Source: Salinivibrio sharmensis
Lineage (GTDB): Bacteria; Pseudomonadota; Gammaproteobacteria; Enterobacterales; Vibrionaceae
Reading direction: 5' to 3'
NCBI RefSeq assembly: GCF_001995985.1
Contig: NZ_MUFC01000003.1
Location: 1 to 64,000 of the forward strand
Length of the DNA stretch: 64,000 nt
In this document: in pieces, positions 1 to 9,689 of the stretch
Position numbering within the stretch: position 1 is the first letter of the stretch
Layout: each line of letters begins with the position of its first letter
Made by a program: the position numbers and the translations under genes
The notes under the pieces: model-generated
What the model was told of the DNA's origin: nothing
What the model saw: the letters and a program-made list of their open reading frames with translations, nothing else
Databases searched by the model: none

Positions 1-265
1 AGTTAAATTTTATCTAATTAAGGTATAACTAATATTATAGGTACAACAATGGGGTGTTAATCGCGTTTTGCTCGGTTTGTCGACTCGGCTGCAAAAACAA
101 TAAGGCAAACCAACCAAGATACAAAACTGTGATTAACCGCGAAGAAACTGGGTGAGACGGAGGCATTAACGGAAGCCACTTCTCATTGTCTCGTCACCAG
201 CAACCGCTAGCAGATGGGGCTACGATAAGGGTTCACGTGCTACATAACCTTAATCTAGATCAAAA
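1..265. other. gene-free left edge
   Basis: No convincing coding region is visible. The first 50 bases are AT-rich. In vibrios the neighbour beyond ruvB is often cydA, so this could be the upstream region of a gene that lies outside the window on the minus strand, but nothing here proves it. The open frame that begins near 277 on the plus strand is antisense to ruvB and is not a gene. Confidence 0.4.
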
Positions 266-294
266 AACCCCATTGGTTGTCAGCCAATGGGGCT
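264..294 (-). terminator. rho-independent terminator of ruvAB
   Basis: The arms CCCCATTGG (268-276) and CCAATGGGG (284-292) form a perfect 9-bp stem. Read on the minus strand the stem is followed by a run of six T (complement of 262-267). It lies about 70 bases beyond the ruvB stop codon, so it fits as the end of the ruvAB transcript. A shorter T run on the plus side may let it act in both directions. Confidence 0.8.
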
Positions 295-360
295 GTTTTA
301 GCAAAAAACGTCTTGATCTTGATTAAGGTTTGCGAGGATTTTCCGCTCAGTCTTAGCCGA

Positions 361-1374
361 CTAGGTTTTCGGCAAATCAAAGCCAAAGTGCAAATAGGCA
401 CGCTGGCTGGCAATCCGACCACGTGGTGTGCGTTGCAGGTAGCCTTGTTGAATCAAATAAGGCTCGATCACATCTTCGATGGTGTCTTTCTCTTCGCCAA
501 TCGCCGCCGCTAAGTTATCAAGCCCCACCGGCCCGCCATCAAACTTCTCAATAATGGCATTGAGTAGCTTGCGATCCATGTAGTCAAACCCTTGGCTGTC
601 GACATCGAGCATATCGAGCGCGCGTTGGGCTATGTCAGCACTGATATCTCCCGTGCCTTTTACTTCGGCATAATCTCGCACACGGCGGAGCAAGCGGTTG
701 GCAATGCGTGGCGTACCACGAGAACGACGCGCCACTTCCATCGCCCCTTCCTCGTCGGTTGATAATGCCAAGCAATGGGCGCTGCGTTTCACGATACCGG
801 TTAGATCCCCCACGCTGTAATACTCTAAACGCTGAGTAATACCAAACCGGTCACGCAAGGGCGATGTCAACGAGCCGGCGCGGGTGGTGGCACCAATCAG
901 GGTAAACGGCGGTAAATCGATTTTGATTGAGCGCGCGGCAGGCCCTTCACCAATCATAATATCTAGCTGATAGTCTTCCATCGCCGGGTACAAGACTTCT
1001 TCTACCACTGGGCTTAAGCGATGGATTTCATCAATAAATAATACATCGTGAGGCTCAAGGTTGGTGAGCAAGGCGGCCAGATCGCCGGCTTTTTCTAACA
1101 CGGGGCCCGACGTAGTGCGAATATTGACGTCCATTTCATTGGCAACAATATTGGCCAAGGTGGTTTTACCCAGACCTGGCGGGCCAAAAATCAACAGATG
1201 ATCGAGCGCCTCTTGGCGTTTACGCGCAGCATGGATAAAGATTTCCATCTGATCACGGACATGATTTTGCCCCTGGTAGTCTTCCAATAACTTAGGACGA
1301 ATCGCGCGGTCGATCACCTCTTCTTCCCGATCAGGGGTGGTTTGCGCCGAGATTAAACGATCAGCTTCTATCAT
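361..1374 (-). CDS. ruvB: Holliday junction branch-migration ATPase RuvB
   Basis: RuvB is the AAA+ motor that, as a hexameric ring with RuvA, drives branch migration of Holliday junctions during recombinational repair. The 337-residue product has the family's usual length (E. coli 336). Visible motifs are Walker A GPPGLGKT (residues 64-71), Walker [11 protein letters not shown] (111-120), the sensor stretch [18 protein letters not shown], and a C-terminal winged-helix domain ending in the conserved [14 protein letters not shown]. It follows ruvA by 3 bases on the same strand, so the two are translated from one message. Identification is secure. Confidence 0.98.
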   Translation of the reverse strand: MIEADRLISAQTTPDREEEVIDRAIRPKLLEDYQGQNHVRDQMEIFIHAARKRQEALDHLLIFGPPGLGKTTLANIVANEMDVNIRTTSGPVLEKAGDLAALLTNLEPHDVLFIDEIHRLSPVVEEVLYPAMEDYQLDIMIGEGPAARSIKIDLPPFTLIGATTRAGSLTSPLRDRFGITQRLEYYSVGDLTGIVKRSAHCLALSTDEEGAMEVARRSRGTPRIANRLLRRVRDYAEVKGTGDISADIAQRALDMLDVDSQGFDYMDRKLLNAIIEKFDGGPVGLDNLAAAIGEEKDTIEDVIEPYLIQQGYLQRTPRGRIASQRAYLHFGFDLPKT

Positions 1375-1377
1375 GGG

Positions 1378-2007
1378 TTACACCATTGAACGCAGCGCGT
1401 GACGGATCACGTCTTCGCTGCTCATATCATCAGTTGCAATTTGTTTAACCACTTTCTCCGCCTGCGCCGCTTTATAACCCAGTGCGACCAAGGCGCTTAC
1501 CGCCTCATCCGCGGCAGACGATATGGTGGTTGGCGCTGCGCGTAGGGCTGCGCCCTCAGCCGTCGCAGCATCCGTGTGCGGGGTAAAGAGGTCGAACGCT
1601 TCCCAATTTTTAAGCCGGTCACGCATTTCAACCACCAAACGTTCCGCGGTTTTCTTGCCCACGCCGGGGATTTTCACTAGGGTCGAGACATCGTTGTGCT
1701 CGACACTGTCGACAAAGTGGTTAGCCGTCATCCCCGATAAAATCGCTAACCCCAGTTTAGGTCCCACACCATTGGCCTTGATCACTTCCCGAAACAGCGC
1801 CCGCTCACGTTTACCGCTAAAACCATAGAGAAGTTGCGCATCTTCACGCACCACAAAATGAGTATACACGGTGGCAGTTTCGCCCACCTCCGGCAATTGA
1901 TACAAGCAGTTCATCGGCATGCTCACTTCATAGCCGACGCCGTTCACATCGATCAAAATCTCAGGAGGTTGCTTTTCTATCAGGGTTCCCTGTAATCGGC
2001 CTATCAC
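1378..2007 (-). CDS. ruvA: Holliday junction recognition protein RuvA
   Basis: RuvA binds the four-way junction as a tetramer and loads RuvB. The 209-residue protein (E. coli 203) begins [15 protein letters not shown], typical of the OB-fold domain I, and carries the helix-hairpin-helix motif [16 protein letters not shown] in domain II. A more variable Ala/Thr-rich linker (about 148-165) precedes the small C-terminal domain that touches RuvB. It is the first gene of the ruvAB pair. It is separated from ruvC by a 307-bp gap filled with repeats, so ruvAB probably has its own promoter near 2010-2070. Confidence 0.97.
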   Translation of the reverse strand: MIGRLQGTLIEKQPPEILIDVNGVGYEVSMPMNCLYQLPEVGETATVYTHFVVREDAQLLYGFSGKRERALFREVIKANGVGPKLGLAILSGMTANHFVDSVEHNDVSTLVKIPGVGKKTAERLVVEMRDRLKNWEAFDLFTPHTDAATAEGAALRAAPTTISSAADEAVSALVALGYKAAQAEKVVKQIATDDMSSEDVIRHALRSMV

Positions 2008-2085
2008 AATCGCATCTCAGTTTGTTACTTTGCCCCCAAGGATAAAGAATAACTGGATCTATATCCAGTCGGATTGAGGGGGATA

Positions 2086-2138
2086 CGGATTACGGATTAC
2101 GGATTACGGATTACGGATTACGGATTACGGATTACGGA
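2086..2138. repeat. tandem CGGATTA heptamer array
   Basis: Seven exact copies of CGGATTA run from 2086 to 2134, followed by a partial CGGA. A period of 7 is not a codon multiple, and the array is outside genes. Such an array is prone to slippage, so copy number may vary between strains. Confidence 0.95.
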
Positions 2139-2170
2139 AAAGCGTAACGTGCCTGTCCCTGTAGAAACAG

Positions 2171-2260
2171 TTCCTAGGGCCTAGGATCCTAGAACCTAGG
2201 CACTACTTCCTGCTCTTCCCGTATTCTGTAAGCGAAGCGCTCTGTATTCAAAAATCCCGA
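2171..2260. repeat. dispersed intergenic repeat, copy A
   Basis: Four CTAG words occur within 28 bases (2173-2200) in a CCTAGG-rich stretch, followed by a segment (about 2216-2260) containing GTAAGCGAAGCG and CTGTATTCAA. Both parts recur in the same order at about 13820-13893 downstream of the dehydrogenase-like gene. Confidence 0.75.
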
Positions 2261-2269
2261 ATATATGCA

Positions 2270-2291
2270 TTCCCACGCAGGAGCGTGGGAA
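2270..2291. repeat. REP-like palindrome
   Basis: TTCCCACGC (2270-2278), loop AGGA, GCGTGGGAA (2283-2291) is a perfect 9-bp stem with a tetraloop. It lies just after the ruvC stop codon. Similar GC-rich hairpins are spread through many gammaproteobacterial genomes. It may protect or end the ruvC transcript, but no T run follows. Confidence 0.7.
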
Positions 2292-2314
2292 CGAGTAAAG
2301 AGTAAAAAGCGCTT

Positions 2315-2836
2315 TTACCGATACCGACCGCGGCGGGCGGCGTTGGCTTTGCCGGCCATGGCGATGAGGGTGTGGTTGGTGTGGGCATGGCAAATGGCAA
2401 CCGCGAGAGCATCGGCGGCATCGGCTTGCGGGGTGGCGCTGAGCTTTAACATATGGGTGACCATATGCTGGACTTGCTTTTTATCCGCACTGCCTTTTCC
2501 CACTACGGCTTGCTTGATAAGCCTGGCGGCATATTCAGAGACAGGTAAATCGGCGTTTACCGCCGCAACAATGGCACTGCCGCGTGCTTGACCCAGTTTA
2601 AGCGCTGAATCCGCGTTGCGAGCCATAAATACTTGCTCAATAGCAAAGTTATCCGGCTGAAACTGCGTGATGACTTCGCTCACCCCTGCGTAGATGTGTT
2701 TCAGTCGACCGGGTAAGTCGTCTGTCTCGGTACGAATACAGCCACTACCGAGATATTCAAGATGCCGACCATGTTGGCGGATCACCCCATAACCGGTGAT
2801 CCGCGAACCTGGGTCAATTCCCAGTATCACTGCCAT
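2315..2836 (-). CDS. ruvC: crossover junction endodeoxyribonuclease RuvC
   Basis: RuvC is the dimeric, Mg-dependent resolvase that nicks Holliday junctions symmetrically. At 173 residues it matches E. coli RuvC in length. The N-terminal [12 protein letters not shown] supplies the first catalytic aspartate of the RNase H-like fold. The ATG abuts the yebC stop codon directly (TAA at 2839-2837, ATG from 2836), so translation of the two is coupled. The Arg-rich tail GRYR is unremarkable. Confidence 0.97.
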   Translation of the reverse strand: MAVILGIDPGSRITGYGVIRQHGRHLEYLGSGCIRTETDDLPGRLKHIYAGVSEVITQFQPDNFAIEQVFMARNADSALKLGQARGSAIVAAVNADLPVSEYAARLIKQAVVGKGSADKKQVQHMVTHMLKLSATPQADAADALAVAICHAHTNHTLIAMAGKANAARRGRYR

Positions 2837-3583
2837 TTAGCTTAAACTCGCTGCCACTTCGTCCGAGATATCACCGTTATGGTAGACTTCTTGCACATCG
2901 TCAAGGTCTTCTAGCATATCGATCAAACGCAACAGCTTGGGAGCCGTGTCTGCATCTAACTCCGCTTTGGTCGATGGCACCTGCGTCACTTCGGCACGTT
3001 CAGCCTCAAACCCGGCTTTATCCAGTGCATCTTTCACATAGCCAAAGTCATTAGGCGTGGTGTACACATCCATTGAACCGTCGTCATAGGTGACCACATC
3101 GTCCGCGCCGCCTTCGAGCGCTGCTTCCATCACCGCATCTTCTTCAAGGCCAGATGGGTAGGTGATCACCCCTTTTTTATCGAATAAGAAGCTGACTGAG
3201 CCATCGGTACCCAGGTTACCACCGGATTTTGAAAACGCATGGCGCACGCCTGATACCGTGCGGTTGCGGTTATCGGTCATGCACTCCACCATCACCGCCG
3301 TGCCCGCAGGGCCATAACCTTCATAGATGACGGTTTCCATGTTCTCGTCACCTTCGCCGCCCGCACCGCGTGAAATCGCACGGTTGATGGTGTCGCGTGT
3401 CATGTTGTTTGACAGTGCTTTATCCACCGCGGCACGTAGGCGTGGATTGGTTTCCGCCTCGGGGCCACCCTCTTTGGTTGACACCACAATTTCTCGGATA
3501 AGCTTGGTGAAAATCTTACCGCGCTTCGCGTCTTGAGCGGCTTTACGGTGTTTAATGTTCGACCACTTACTGTGACCTGCCAT
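2837..3583 (-). CDS. yebC: YebC/PmpR-family regulatory protein
   Basis: YebC-type proteins act as DNA-binding regulators in some bacteria, and members of the family have been tied to relief of ribosome stalling at proline runs; the exact role in this organism is not known. The 248-residue product starts [22 protein letters not shown], the family hallmark, and continues with the acidic second domain ([13 protein letters not shown]). It is first in the yebC-ruvC unit, immediately downstream of the aspS terminator, the same arrangement as in enterobacteria. Confidence 0.95.
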   Translation of the reverse strand: MAGHSKWSNIKHRKAAQDAKRGKIFTKLIREIVVSTKEGGPEAETNPRLRAAVDKALSNNMTRDTINRAISRGAGGEGDENMETVIYEGYGPAGTAVMVECMTDNRNRTVSGVRHAFSKSGGNLGTDGSVSFLFDKKGVITYPSGLEEDAVMEAALEGGADDVVTYDDGSMDVYTTPNDFGYVKDALDKAGFEAERAEVTQVPSTKAELDADTAPKLLRLIDMLEDLDDVQEVYHNGDISDEVAASLS

Positions 3584-3631
3584 ATCGACTCTCCGTTTTT
3601 TGCGCTCCCCTCACGTGAAAGGAGTAATAAG

Positions 3632-3668
3632 AAAAAACGCGCCTTGGCTTTTCAGTCTGAGGCGCGTT
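3632..3668 (-). terminator. terminator between aspS and yebC
   Basis: AACGCGCCT (3636-3644) pairs with AGGCGCGTT (3660-3668). On the minus strand the stem is followed by six T (3637-3632). It sits about 100 bases past the aspS stop, so aspS is largely separate from yebC-ruvC. Confidence 0.8.
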
Positions 3669-3733
3669 GAGACAGTAACCTTGCAACCTTGATATCACTG
3701 CGTCATTGCCGCAGCTATCGGCCCCAAGGATAA

Positions 3734-3757
3734 GACGGGCAAGGCTATTTGCCCGTC
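3734..3757 (-). other. hairpin directly after aspS
   Basis: GACGGGCAA (3734-3742) and TTGCCCGTC (3749-3757) form a perfect 9-bp stem 11 bases beyond the aspS stop codon. There is no T run, so it may slow exonucleases rather than terminate transcription. Confidence 0.5.
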
Positions 3758-3768
3758 ATCAGGCGAAT

Positions 3769-5553
3769 TTATTCGCTGTGTTCGTTTTGCTCTGCCGCCG
3801 CGGTAATGCTCAGCGCCAGCTCTTCAAGCGCCGCGTCATTGGCAAGGCTTGGCGCGTCAGTCATCAAGCAGGCCGCAGCGGTGGTTTTCGGGAAGGCAAT
3901 CACGTCGCGAATGTTTTCGGTGCCGGATAGCAACATCACCAGGCGATCCATACCAAACGCCAAACCTGCGTGTGGTGGAGTACCGTATTTCAATGCATCC
4001 AACAAGAAGCCAAATTTCTTGCGCTGCTCTTGCTCATCGATGCCCAGCGTCTCAAAAACGGCCGCTTGCATTTCTGGGTTATGGATACGCACCGAGCCAC
4101 CGCCCACTTCGTAACCATTAATCACCATGTCATACGCGTTAGAGTTCGCCGCCGCCGGATTTGCCACCAGCTCTTCAGGTGTTACGTCTGTCGGCGCAGT
4201 GAACGGGTGGTGCATCGCATGCAAGTTACCTTCGTCGTCTTCCTCAAACATTGGGAAGTCAACCACCCACAATGGTGCCCACGCTTGGGTGTCGGTCAAT
4301 TCAAGATCCAGGCCTAATTTCACGCGCAGTGCGCCCAGCGCTTCGGTAACGACAGACTTTTTGTCTGCGCCGAATAGGATAATGTCACCGGTTTGCGCCT
4401 CAGTGCGTGACAGAATGCTTTCCACCACTTCGGCATTGAGGAACTTGGCCACCGGCGATTGAATGCCATCAAAACCGGCGTCACGGTCGTTGACTTTCAT
4501 CCACGCCAAGCCTTTGGCGCCGTAAATGCCAACAAAGTTGGTGTATTCATCAATCTGCTTGCGCGACAAGCTGGCACCGCCTGGCACACGAATCACAGCC
4601 ACGCGGCCTTTCTCATCGTTTGCCGGACCAGAGAATACTTTAAACTCTACGTCTTTGACGATATCCGCGACATCGACGATTTCGAGCGGGTTACGCAAAT
4701 CTGGCTTGTCAGAACCAAAACGGCGCATCGCTTCTTCATACTTCATGGTTGGGAACGCGCCCAAGTCCACATTGAGCAGTGATTGCCACATTTCACGGAT
4801 CAATTGCTCGGTTACCTCGCGCACTTGGTCGGCGCTCATAAATGAGGTTTCGATATCAATCTGGGTAAACTCTGGCTGGCGATCGGCACGCAAGTCTTCG
4901 TCACGGAAGCACTTCACGATTTGGTAGTAGCGATCGAACCCGGACATCATCAGCAACTGTTTGAACAGCTGTGGTGATTGCGGCAACGCATAAAAATTAC
5001 CTTTGTGCACACGGCTTGGCACCAAGTAATCACGTGCGCCTTCTGGGGTCGCTTTGGTGAGTACCGGGGTTTCGATGTCTAAAAAGTCATTGTCATCGAG
5101 GAAACGACGAACAAAGCTGGTGGCTTTAGCACGCAGTTTAATCCGATCGCTCATTTCAGGGCGGCGCAAGTCAAGGTAGCGATACTTCAGGCGCTGCTCT
5201 TCGGAAATAAACTGGTTAAAGTCAATCGGCATCGGTGCACTGCGGTTGATGATCTCCAACCCTTTCGCCACCACTTCGACTTCACCTGTGGCCATATCAC
5301 TGTTGATCTGGCTCTCTGGACGCGCACGCACTTCACCACGGATAGTCAGGCAAAATTCGTTACGCAATTTGTTTGCTTGCTCGTAAACATCACCCATATC
5401 AGGGTCAATCACAACTTGCACCAGACCCTCACGGTCGCGCATGTCGATAAAAATCAAGCCGCCCAAATCACGGCGGCGGTTAACCCAACCACAAAGACTA
5501 ACTTCTTGCCCGACGTGGGCTTTATTCAGGTGACCACAATACTGGGTGCGCAT
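3769..5553 (-). CDS. aspS: aspartyl-tRNA synthetase
   Basis: This is a class II synthetase that charges tRNA-Asp. The 594 residues (E. coli 590) show the N-terminal anticodon-binding OB fold ([20 protein letters not shown]), motif 2 ([21 protein letters not shown] region, near 215-235) and motif 3 (GLAFGMDRL, near 530). The large insertion between motifs 2 and 3 (GAD domain) is typical of the bacterial, discriminating type. Two tRNA-Asn genes occur elsewhere in the window. The enzyme is encoded divergently from yecE. Confidence 0.97.
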   Translation of the reverse strand: MRTQYCGHLNKAHVGQEVSLCGWVNRRRDLGGLIFIDMRDREGLVQVVIDPDMGDVYEQANKLRNEFCLTIRGEVRARPESQINSDMATGEVEVVAKGLEIINRSAPMPIDFNQFISEEQRLKYRYLDLRRPEMSDRIKLRAKATSFVRRFLDDNDFLDIETPVLTKATPEGARDYLVPSRVHKGNFYALPQSPQLFKQLLMMSGFDRYYQIVKCFRDEDLRADRQPEFTQIDIETSFMSADQVREVTEQLIREMWQSLLNVDLGAFPTMKYEEAMRRFGSDKPDLRNPLEIVDVADIVKDVEFKVFSGPANDEKGRVAVIRVPGGASLSRKQIDEYTNFVGIYGAKGLAWMKVNDRDAGFDGIQSPVAKFLNAEVVESILSRTEAQTGDIILFGADKKSVVTEALGALRVKLGLDLELTDTQAWAPLWVVDFPMFEEDDEGNLHAMHHPFTAPTDVTPEELVANPAAANSNAYDMVINGYEVGGGSVRIHNPEMQAAVFETLGIDEQEQRKKFGFLLDALKYGTPPHAGLAFGMDRLVMLLSGTENIRDVIAFPKTTAAACLMTDAPSLANDAALEELALSITAAAEQNEHSE

Positions 5554-5807
5554 AGATTATTCCTGATCTGTTCTGATGATTCCGCTTGCCCCTGGGGCAC
5601 AAGCCTGCCAAATACTGAGGGGAATTCGGGTAACAGCGTCTGTCGTACCTGACGGTACGCCCCCATGAGTGCCGTTACTGTCAAAGCCTGCCATTATAAA
5701 GGAAAAGCCCCGCTCTTGGTAAAGCGATCGCGCTTAAAACCGATAGTTTTTTTGTTCAATTCCTTTTAGGCTAGTGCCCTATTGGTTGGCAAGGCATCAT
5801 TACGGGC

Positions 5808-6686
5808 ATGGTACCCCTATTACACCAAGACCTGAATCCGCCCTTACGATTGGGGCTGACGCAATGGTCTCATCCCAGTTGGCAGCATCATTTTTACCCG
5901 CCAGGCACCAAGTCGGGAGAGCGTTTAGCCCGCTATGCAGAGGTGTTTAACACGGTTGAAGGAAATACGACCTTTTATGCCTCCCCGTCGCCGCAAACGG
6001 TGAATAATTGGGCGGCCGCCATTCCAGGCAGTTTTCAATTTACCTTTAAGCTGCCTAAAACCATTACCCATCAATGCCAGTTACGTCATGCGCAAGACTT
6101 AACCGCCGACTTTATCAAGCTGATGGCCCCACTCCATGACCATATTGGTCAGTGGACGATTCAGCTGCCGGCGCGTTTTGGTCCGGAGGGGTTGCCCAGC
6201 TTAGACGCGTTTCTTACAACGCTGCCGCGCGATTTAGCCATCGGTGTCGAAGTGCGTCACCCGGCCTTTTTTGCCAAAGGCGACGCAGAGAAAGCGCTCA
6301 ACCGACTGTTGATCGATCATCACGCCAACCGCGTGATCATGGACAGCCGCCCGGTGTTTGCCGCTAAACCCGACACCCCTGCTATTATTGATGCGCAAAA
6401 GAAAAAACCCCGGGTGCCGGTGCACGCCATCGCCACCAGCGACGCCCCCATGGTGCGTTTTATCGGCCATCCGGACTTGCCCGAAAACAGCGCGTTTTTT
6501 GACCCTTGGATCCCACGCTTATCCAAATGGATAGCCGCGGGCAAAACGCCCTATTTAATGATTCATACCTCAGATAACGACCAGGCCCCTGCACTGGCAG
6601 CACAGTTATATCAACGTCTTGATTTATCAACGCCACTGGCTTCCGTCACGCGCGCCGCGCAAAGTCAACAAGGGGCATTGTTTTAA
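5808..6686 (+). CDS. yecE: DUF72 family protein YecE
   Basis: This is a TIM-barrel-like DUF72 protein of unknown biochemical function. The sequence resembles E. coli YecE closely in blocks: LTQWSHPSW, VEGNTTFYA, GVEVRHPAFFAKGD, VIMDSRPV, KKPRVPVHA, and the terminal QQGALF. At 292 residues it is slightly longer at the N terminus than E. coli YecE (about 272). The first ATG has a weak ribosome-binding site, so the true start could be a few codons later. Its place between aspS and cmoAB is the same as in E. coli, where yecD and yecN also intervene; those two are absent here. Confidence 0.9.
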   Translation: MVPLLHQDLNPPLRLGLTQWSHPSWQHHFYPPGTKSGERLARYAEVFNTVEGNTTFYASPSPQTVNNWAAAIPGSFQFTFKLPKTITHQCQLRHAQDLTADFIKLMAPLHDHIGQWTIQLPARFGPEGLPSLDAFLTTLPRDLAIGVEVRHPAFFAKGDAEKALNRLLIDHHANRVIMDSRPVFAAKPDTPAIIDAQKKKPRVPVHAIATSDAPMVRFIGHPDLPENSAFFDPWIPRLSKWIAAGKTPYLMIHTSDNDQAPALAAQLYQRLDLSTPLASVTRAAQSQQGALF

Positions 6687-6804
6687 TATCCGCCCCACGC
6701 GACGCAGTCACCGTGCAGACAGGGGCAAAAAAATTCACTACAATACGCCGCTTTTGTGGCTGGGTTTACGCGCGTCACGCGCGAAAGCCTGCCAGCTTGG
6801 CTGA

Positions 6805-7548
<744 letters not shown>

Positions 7549-7575
7549 GACCAACCTGACAGTACGAGTAATCTG

Positions 7576-8547
7576 ATGTTTGATTTTTCCGATTTTTATC
7601 AGCTGATTGCTAAAAACCGCCTGAGCCATTGGCTCGAGGTGTTGCCAGCGCAATTAGCTGACTGGCAAAACCAGCCCCATGGCGATATGCCTAAGTGGAT
7701 AAAAGTGCTGCACAAGATCCCAACCACCGCGCCCGAGACGGTTGAACTGAAAGACGCGGTGCGTATTGGTGATGACGGTAGCTTGCCTAATGGCGAGCGC
7801 AAAAAATTAGAAAACTTATTGCGCACCTTGCACCCTTGGCGTAAAGGCCCGTACCAGGTACACGGCATTGATATTGATACCGAATGGCGCTCAGATTGGA
7901 AATGGGATCGCGTACTGCCGCATATCTCGCCGCTAAAAGGGCGGTATGTGCTCGATGTCGGTTGCGGCAATGGCTACCACATGTGGCGCATGTTGGGCGA
8001 AGAAGCCGCACTGACAGTAGGCATTGACCCGTCCGAGCTCTTTTTGATGCAATTCGATGCCATTCGTCGCTTGATGGGCAACGATCAGCGTGCGCACCTG
8101 TTGCCTTTAGGGATTGAAAAACTACCTGCGTTGCGCGCATTCGACACCGTGTTCAGCATGGGCGTGTTGTACCATCGCCGCTCCCCGCTCGATCATCTGA
8201 TGCAACTTAAAGATCAGTTGCGTAAAGATGGCGAGCTGGTGCTGGAAACCTTGGTTATCGATGGCGATGAAAACGCGGTGTTGGTGCCAACCAGTCGCTA
8301 TGCACAAATGCGCAACGTCTACTTTTTCCCGTCCGCGCGTGCGTTAAAAGTCTGGCTAGAAAAAGTAGGATTTGTCGATGTGCGTATTGTCGACGAGTGC
8401 GTCACCACCACTGATGAGCAGCGCAGTACCGAATGGATGACCCATAACTCGCTGCCAGATTACCTCGACCCCAACAACCCCGCGCAAACCGTAGAGGGCT
8501 ACCCGGCGCCCAAACGCGCGATCTTAGTGGCTCGCAACCCAGACTAA
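7576..8547 (+). CDS. cmoB: tRNA U34 carboxymethyltransferase CmoB
   Basis: CmoB transfers the carboxymethyl group from carboxy-SAM to 5-hydroxyuridine at tRNA position 34. Its 323 residues equal the E. coli length. The SAM-binding motif [15 protein letters not shown] lies near 125-139, followed by [12 protein letters not shown], and the family ending RAILVARNP is present. It forms a tight pair with cmoA. Confidence 0.96.
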   Translation: MFDFSDFYQLIAKNRLSHWLEVLPAQLADWQNQPHGDMPKWIKVLHKIPTTAPETVELKDAVRIGDDGSLPNGERKKLENLLRTLHPWRKGPYQVHGIDIDTEWRSDWKWDRVLPHISPLKGRYVLDVGCGNGYHMWRMLGEEAALTVGIDPSELFLMQFDAIRRLMGNDQRAHLLPLGIEKLPALRAFDTVFSMGVLYHRRSPLDHLMQLKDQLRKDGELVLETLVIDGDENAVLVPTSRYAQMRNVYFFPSARALKVWLEKVGFVDVRIVDECVTTTDEQRSTEWMTHNSLPDYLDPNNPAQTVEGYPAPKRAILVARNPD

Positions 8548-8891
8548 CTTGTCGAACCTAAAAACAACACTACCGCCAGTCGCCCTCCGGCTTGGCGGCG
8601 GTGTTGAAGCGTCTTTACCTGGCATCCACCCCGCCCTGACGTCACGCTCGCAATCGCGCCGCTTGTATTGAGGGCCTGTGTTTTATTTCATCGCTTGAGT
8701 GCTTGTTTGCTAACGACTTTGCTTTATTACCGTCGATTAAATCAGCATTCAGTCAATTCTGACTAACATTTGACAGAATCCCCCTACCCATCTTTGTCCC
8801 ATCCTTTAGAATTTGCTCTCGCCGTCGCCATCAGGGCGCTAATGCCTGTGACATGGCTAGCCGCAATCCTTCTTATGCTGTGGAGATTTAG
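8548..8891. other. gap after cmoB
   Basis: An imperfect GC-rich inverted repeat (8566-8578 with 8593-8605) follows the cmoB stop and could be a weak terminator, although no T run follows it. The rest (about 8610-8890) should contain the promoter of the downstream lipoprotein cluster. No further gene is visible. Confidence 0.45.
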
Positions 8892-9680
8892 ATGCTATTT
8901 CGTTGCTCACTGATCAGTGCGCTTTTACTTACGGTGTCCGGCTGCACATTGACCTCGCAGCACCAACATCAAGAAACGCTCAACAAATTTGATAACCTGG
9001 CAGCCCAAAGCCAGCAACAACAGCAAGCGCTCACCGAGACCTTTACTCAACATGGCACAGCGTTAAATCAGTTGGCCGATAAAGTGAATGCGCTCGAAAG
9101 CCAACTGACCGTGATTCAGCGAACCCAAGCCAAACTGTACGCTAACGTGGCAACCGACACCGCTGATGTAAAGGTGAAGGAAAAAGTGGTAAGAGTCCCG
9201 GTTAACGATGGCAAGGTTATTCTCGGCGGACGCGAATTTGTCTGGTTTGATGCGGTCGAAAACACCTTTCAATCCCGCGTAGACACCGGAGCTGAGACCT
9301 CCTCACTCAATGCGGTGGATATCCAAGAATTTGAGCGTGACGGCGACACCTGGGTCAAATTCAACGTCAACCATAGCGAAAACAGTGACCAGCCAGTGTT
9401 CATGGAAATGCCGGTGAAACGCTGGGTGCGCATCCGTCAATCGTCAAGCGATAGCACCGAGCGCCGCCCAGTGGTCGAAGCCTGGATTCGTGTCGGCAAC
9501 ATCCATGAAAAAACCGAATTTACGCTCGCTGATCGCACCAACATGGAATATCCGGTGCTGCTCGGCCGCGAATTTTTTAAAGACTTGGCGGTGGTTGATG
9601 TCAGCCAAGTGCACATTCACCCGCAATATCAGCCGGACACGCCAACGGAACCAGGCGATGACGACGCCCCCAACAAATAG
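8892..9680 (+). CDS. lipoprotein with retropepsin-like (RimB-type) domain
   Basis: The 262-residue product has a lipoprotein signal (hydrophobic 7-16, lipobox VSGC with Cys18). A Gln-rich, probably coiled-coil stretch follows (about 25-85). The C-terminal domain belongs to the family often labelled ATP-dependent zinc protease (DUF785); it carries DTGAETSS at 131-138, the active-site signature of retropepsin-type aspartic peptidases, and ends with PVLLGREFFKDLAVVDV. The older zinc-protease name is therefore probably wrong. It is first of three linked genes (next start 9 bases on). I infer a membrane-tethered periplasmic protein; its substrate is unknown. Confidence 0.8.
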   Translation: MLFRCSLISALLLTVSGCTLTSQHQHQETLNKFDNLAAQSQQQQQALTETFTQHGTALNQLADKVNALESQLTVIQRTQAKLYANVATDTADVKVKEKVVRVPVNDGKVILGGREFVWFDAVENTFQSRVDTGAETSSLNAVDIQEFERDGDTWVKFNVNHSENSDQPVFMEMPVKRWVRIRQSSSDSTERRPVVEAWIRVGNIHEKTEFTLADRTNMEYPVLLGREFFKDLAVVDVSQVHIHPQYQPDTPTEPGDDDAPNK

Positions 9681-9689
9681 GTAATCGAT

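Larger units (their letters stand above)
2008..2314. repeat. repeat-packed gap between ruvC and ruvA
   Basis: This gap holds three different repeated elements: a heptamer array (2086-2138), a block rich in CCTAGG words followed by a segment that recurs near 13.85 kb (2171-2260), and a hairpin (2270-2291). No gene is supported. The ruvAB promoter should lie in the part nearest 2008. Confidence 0.7.
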
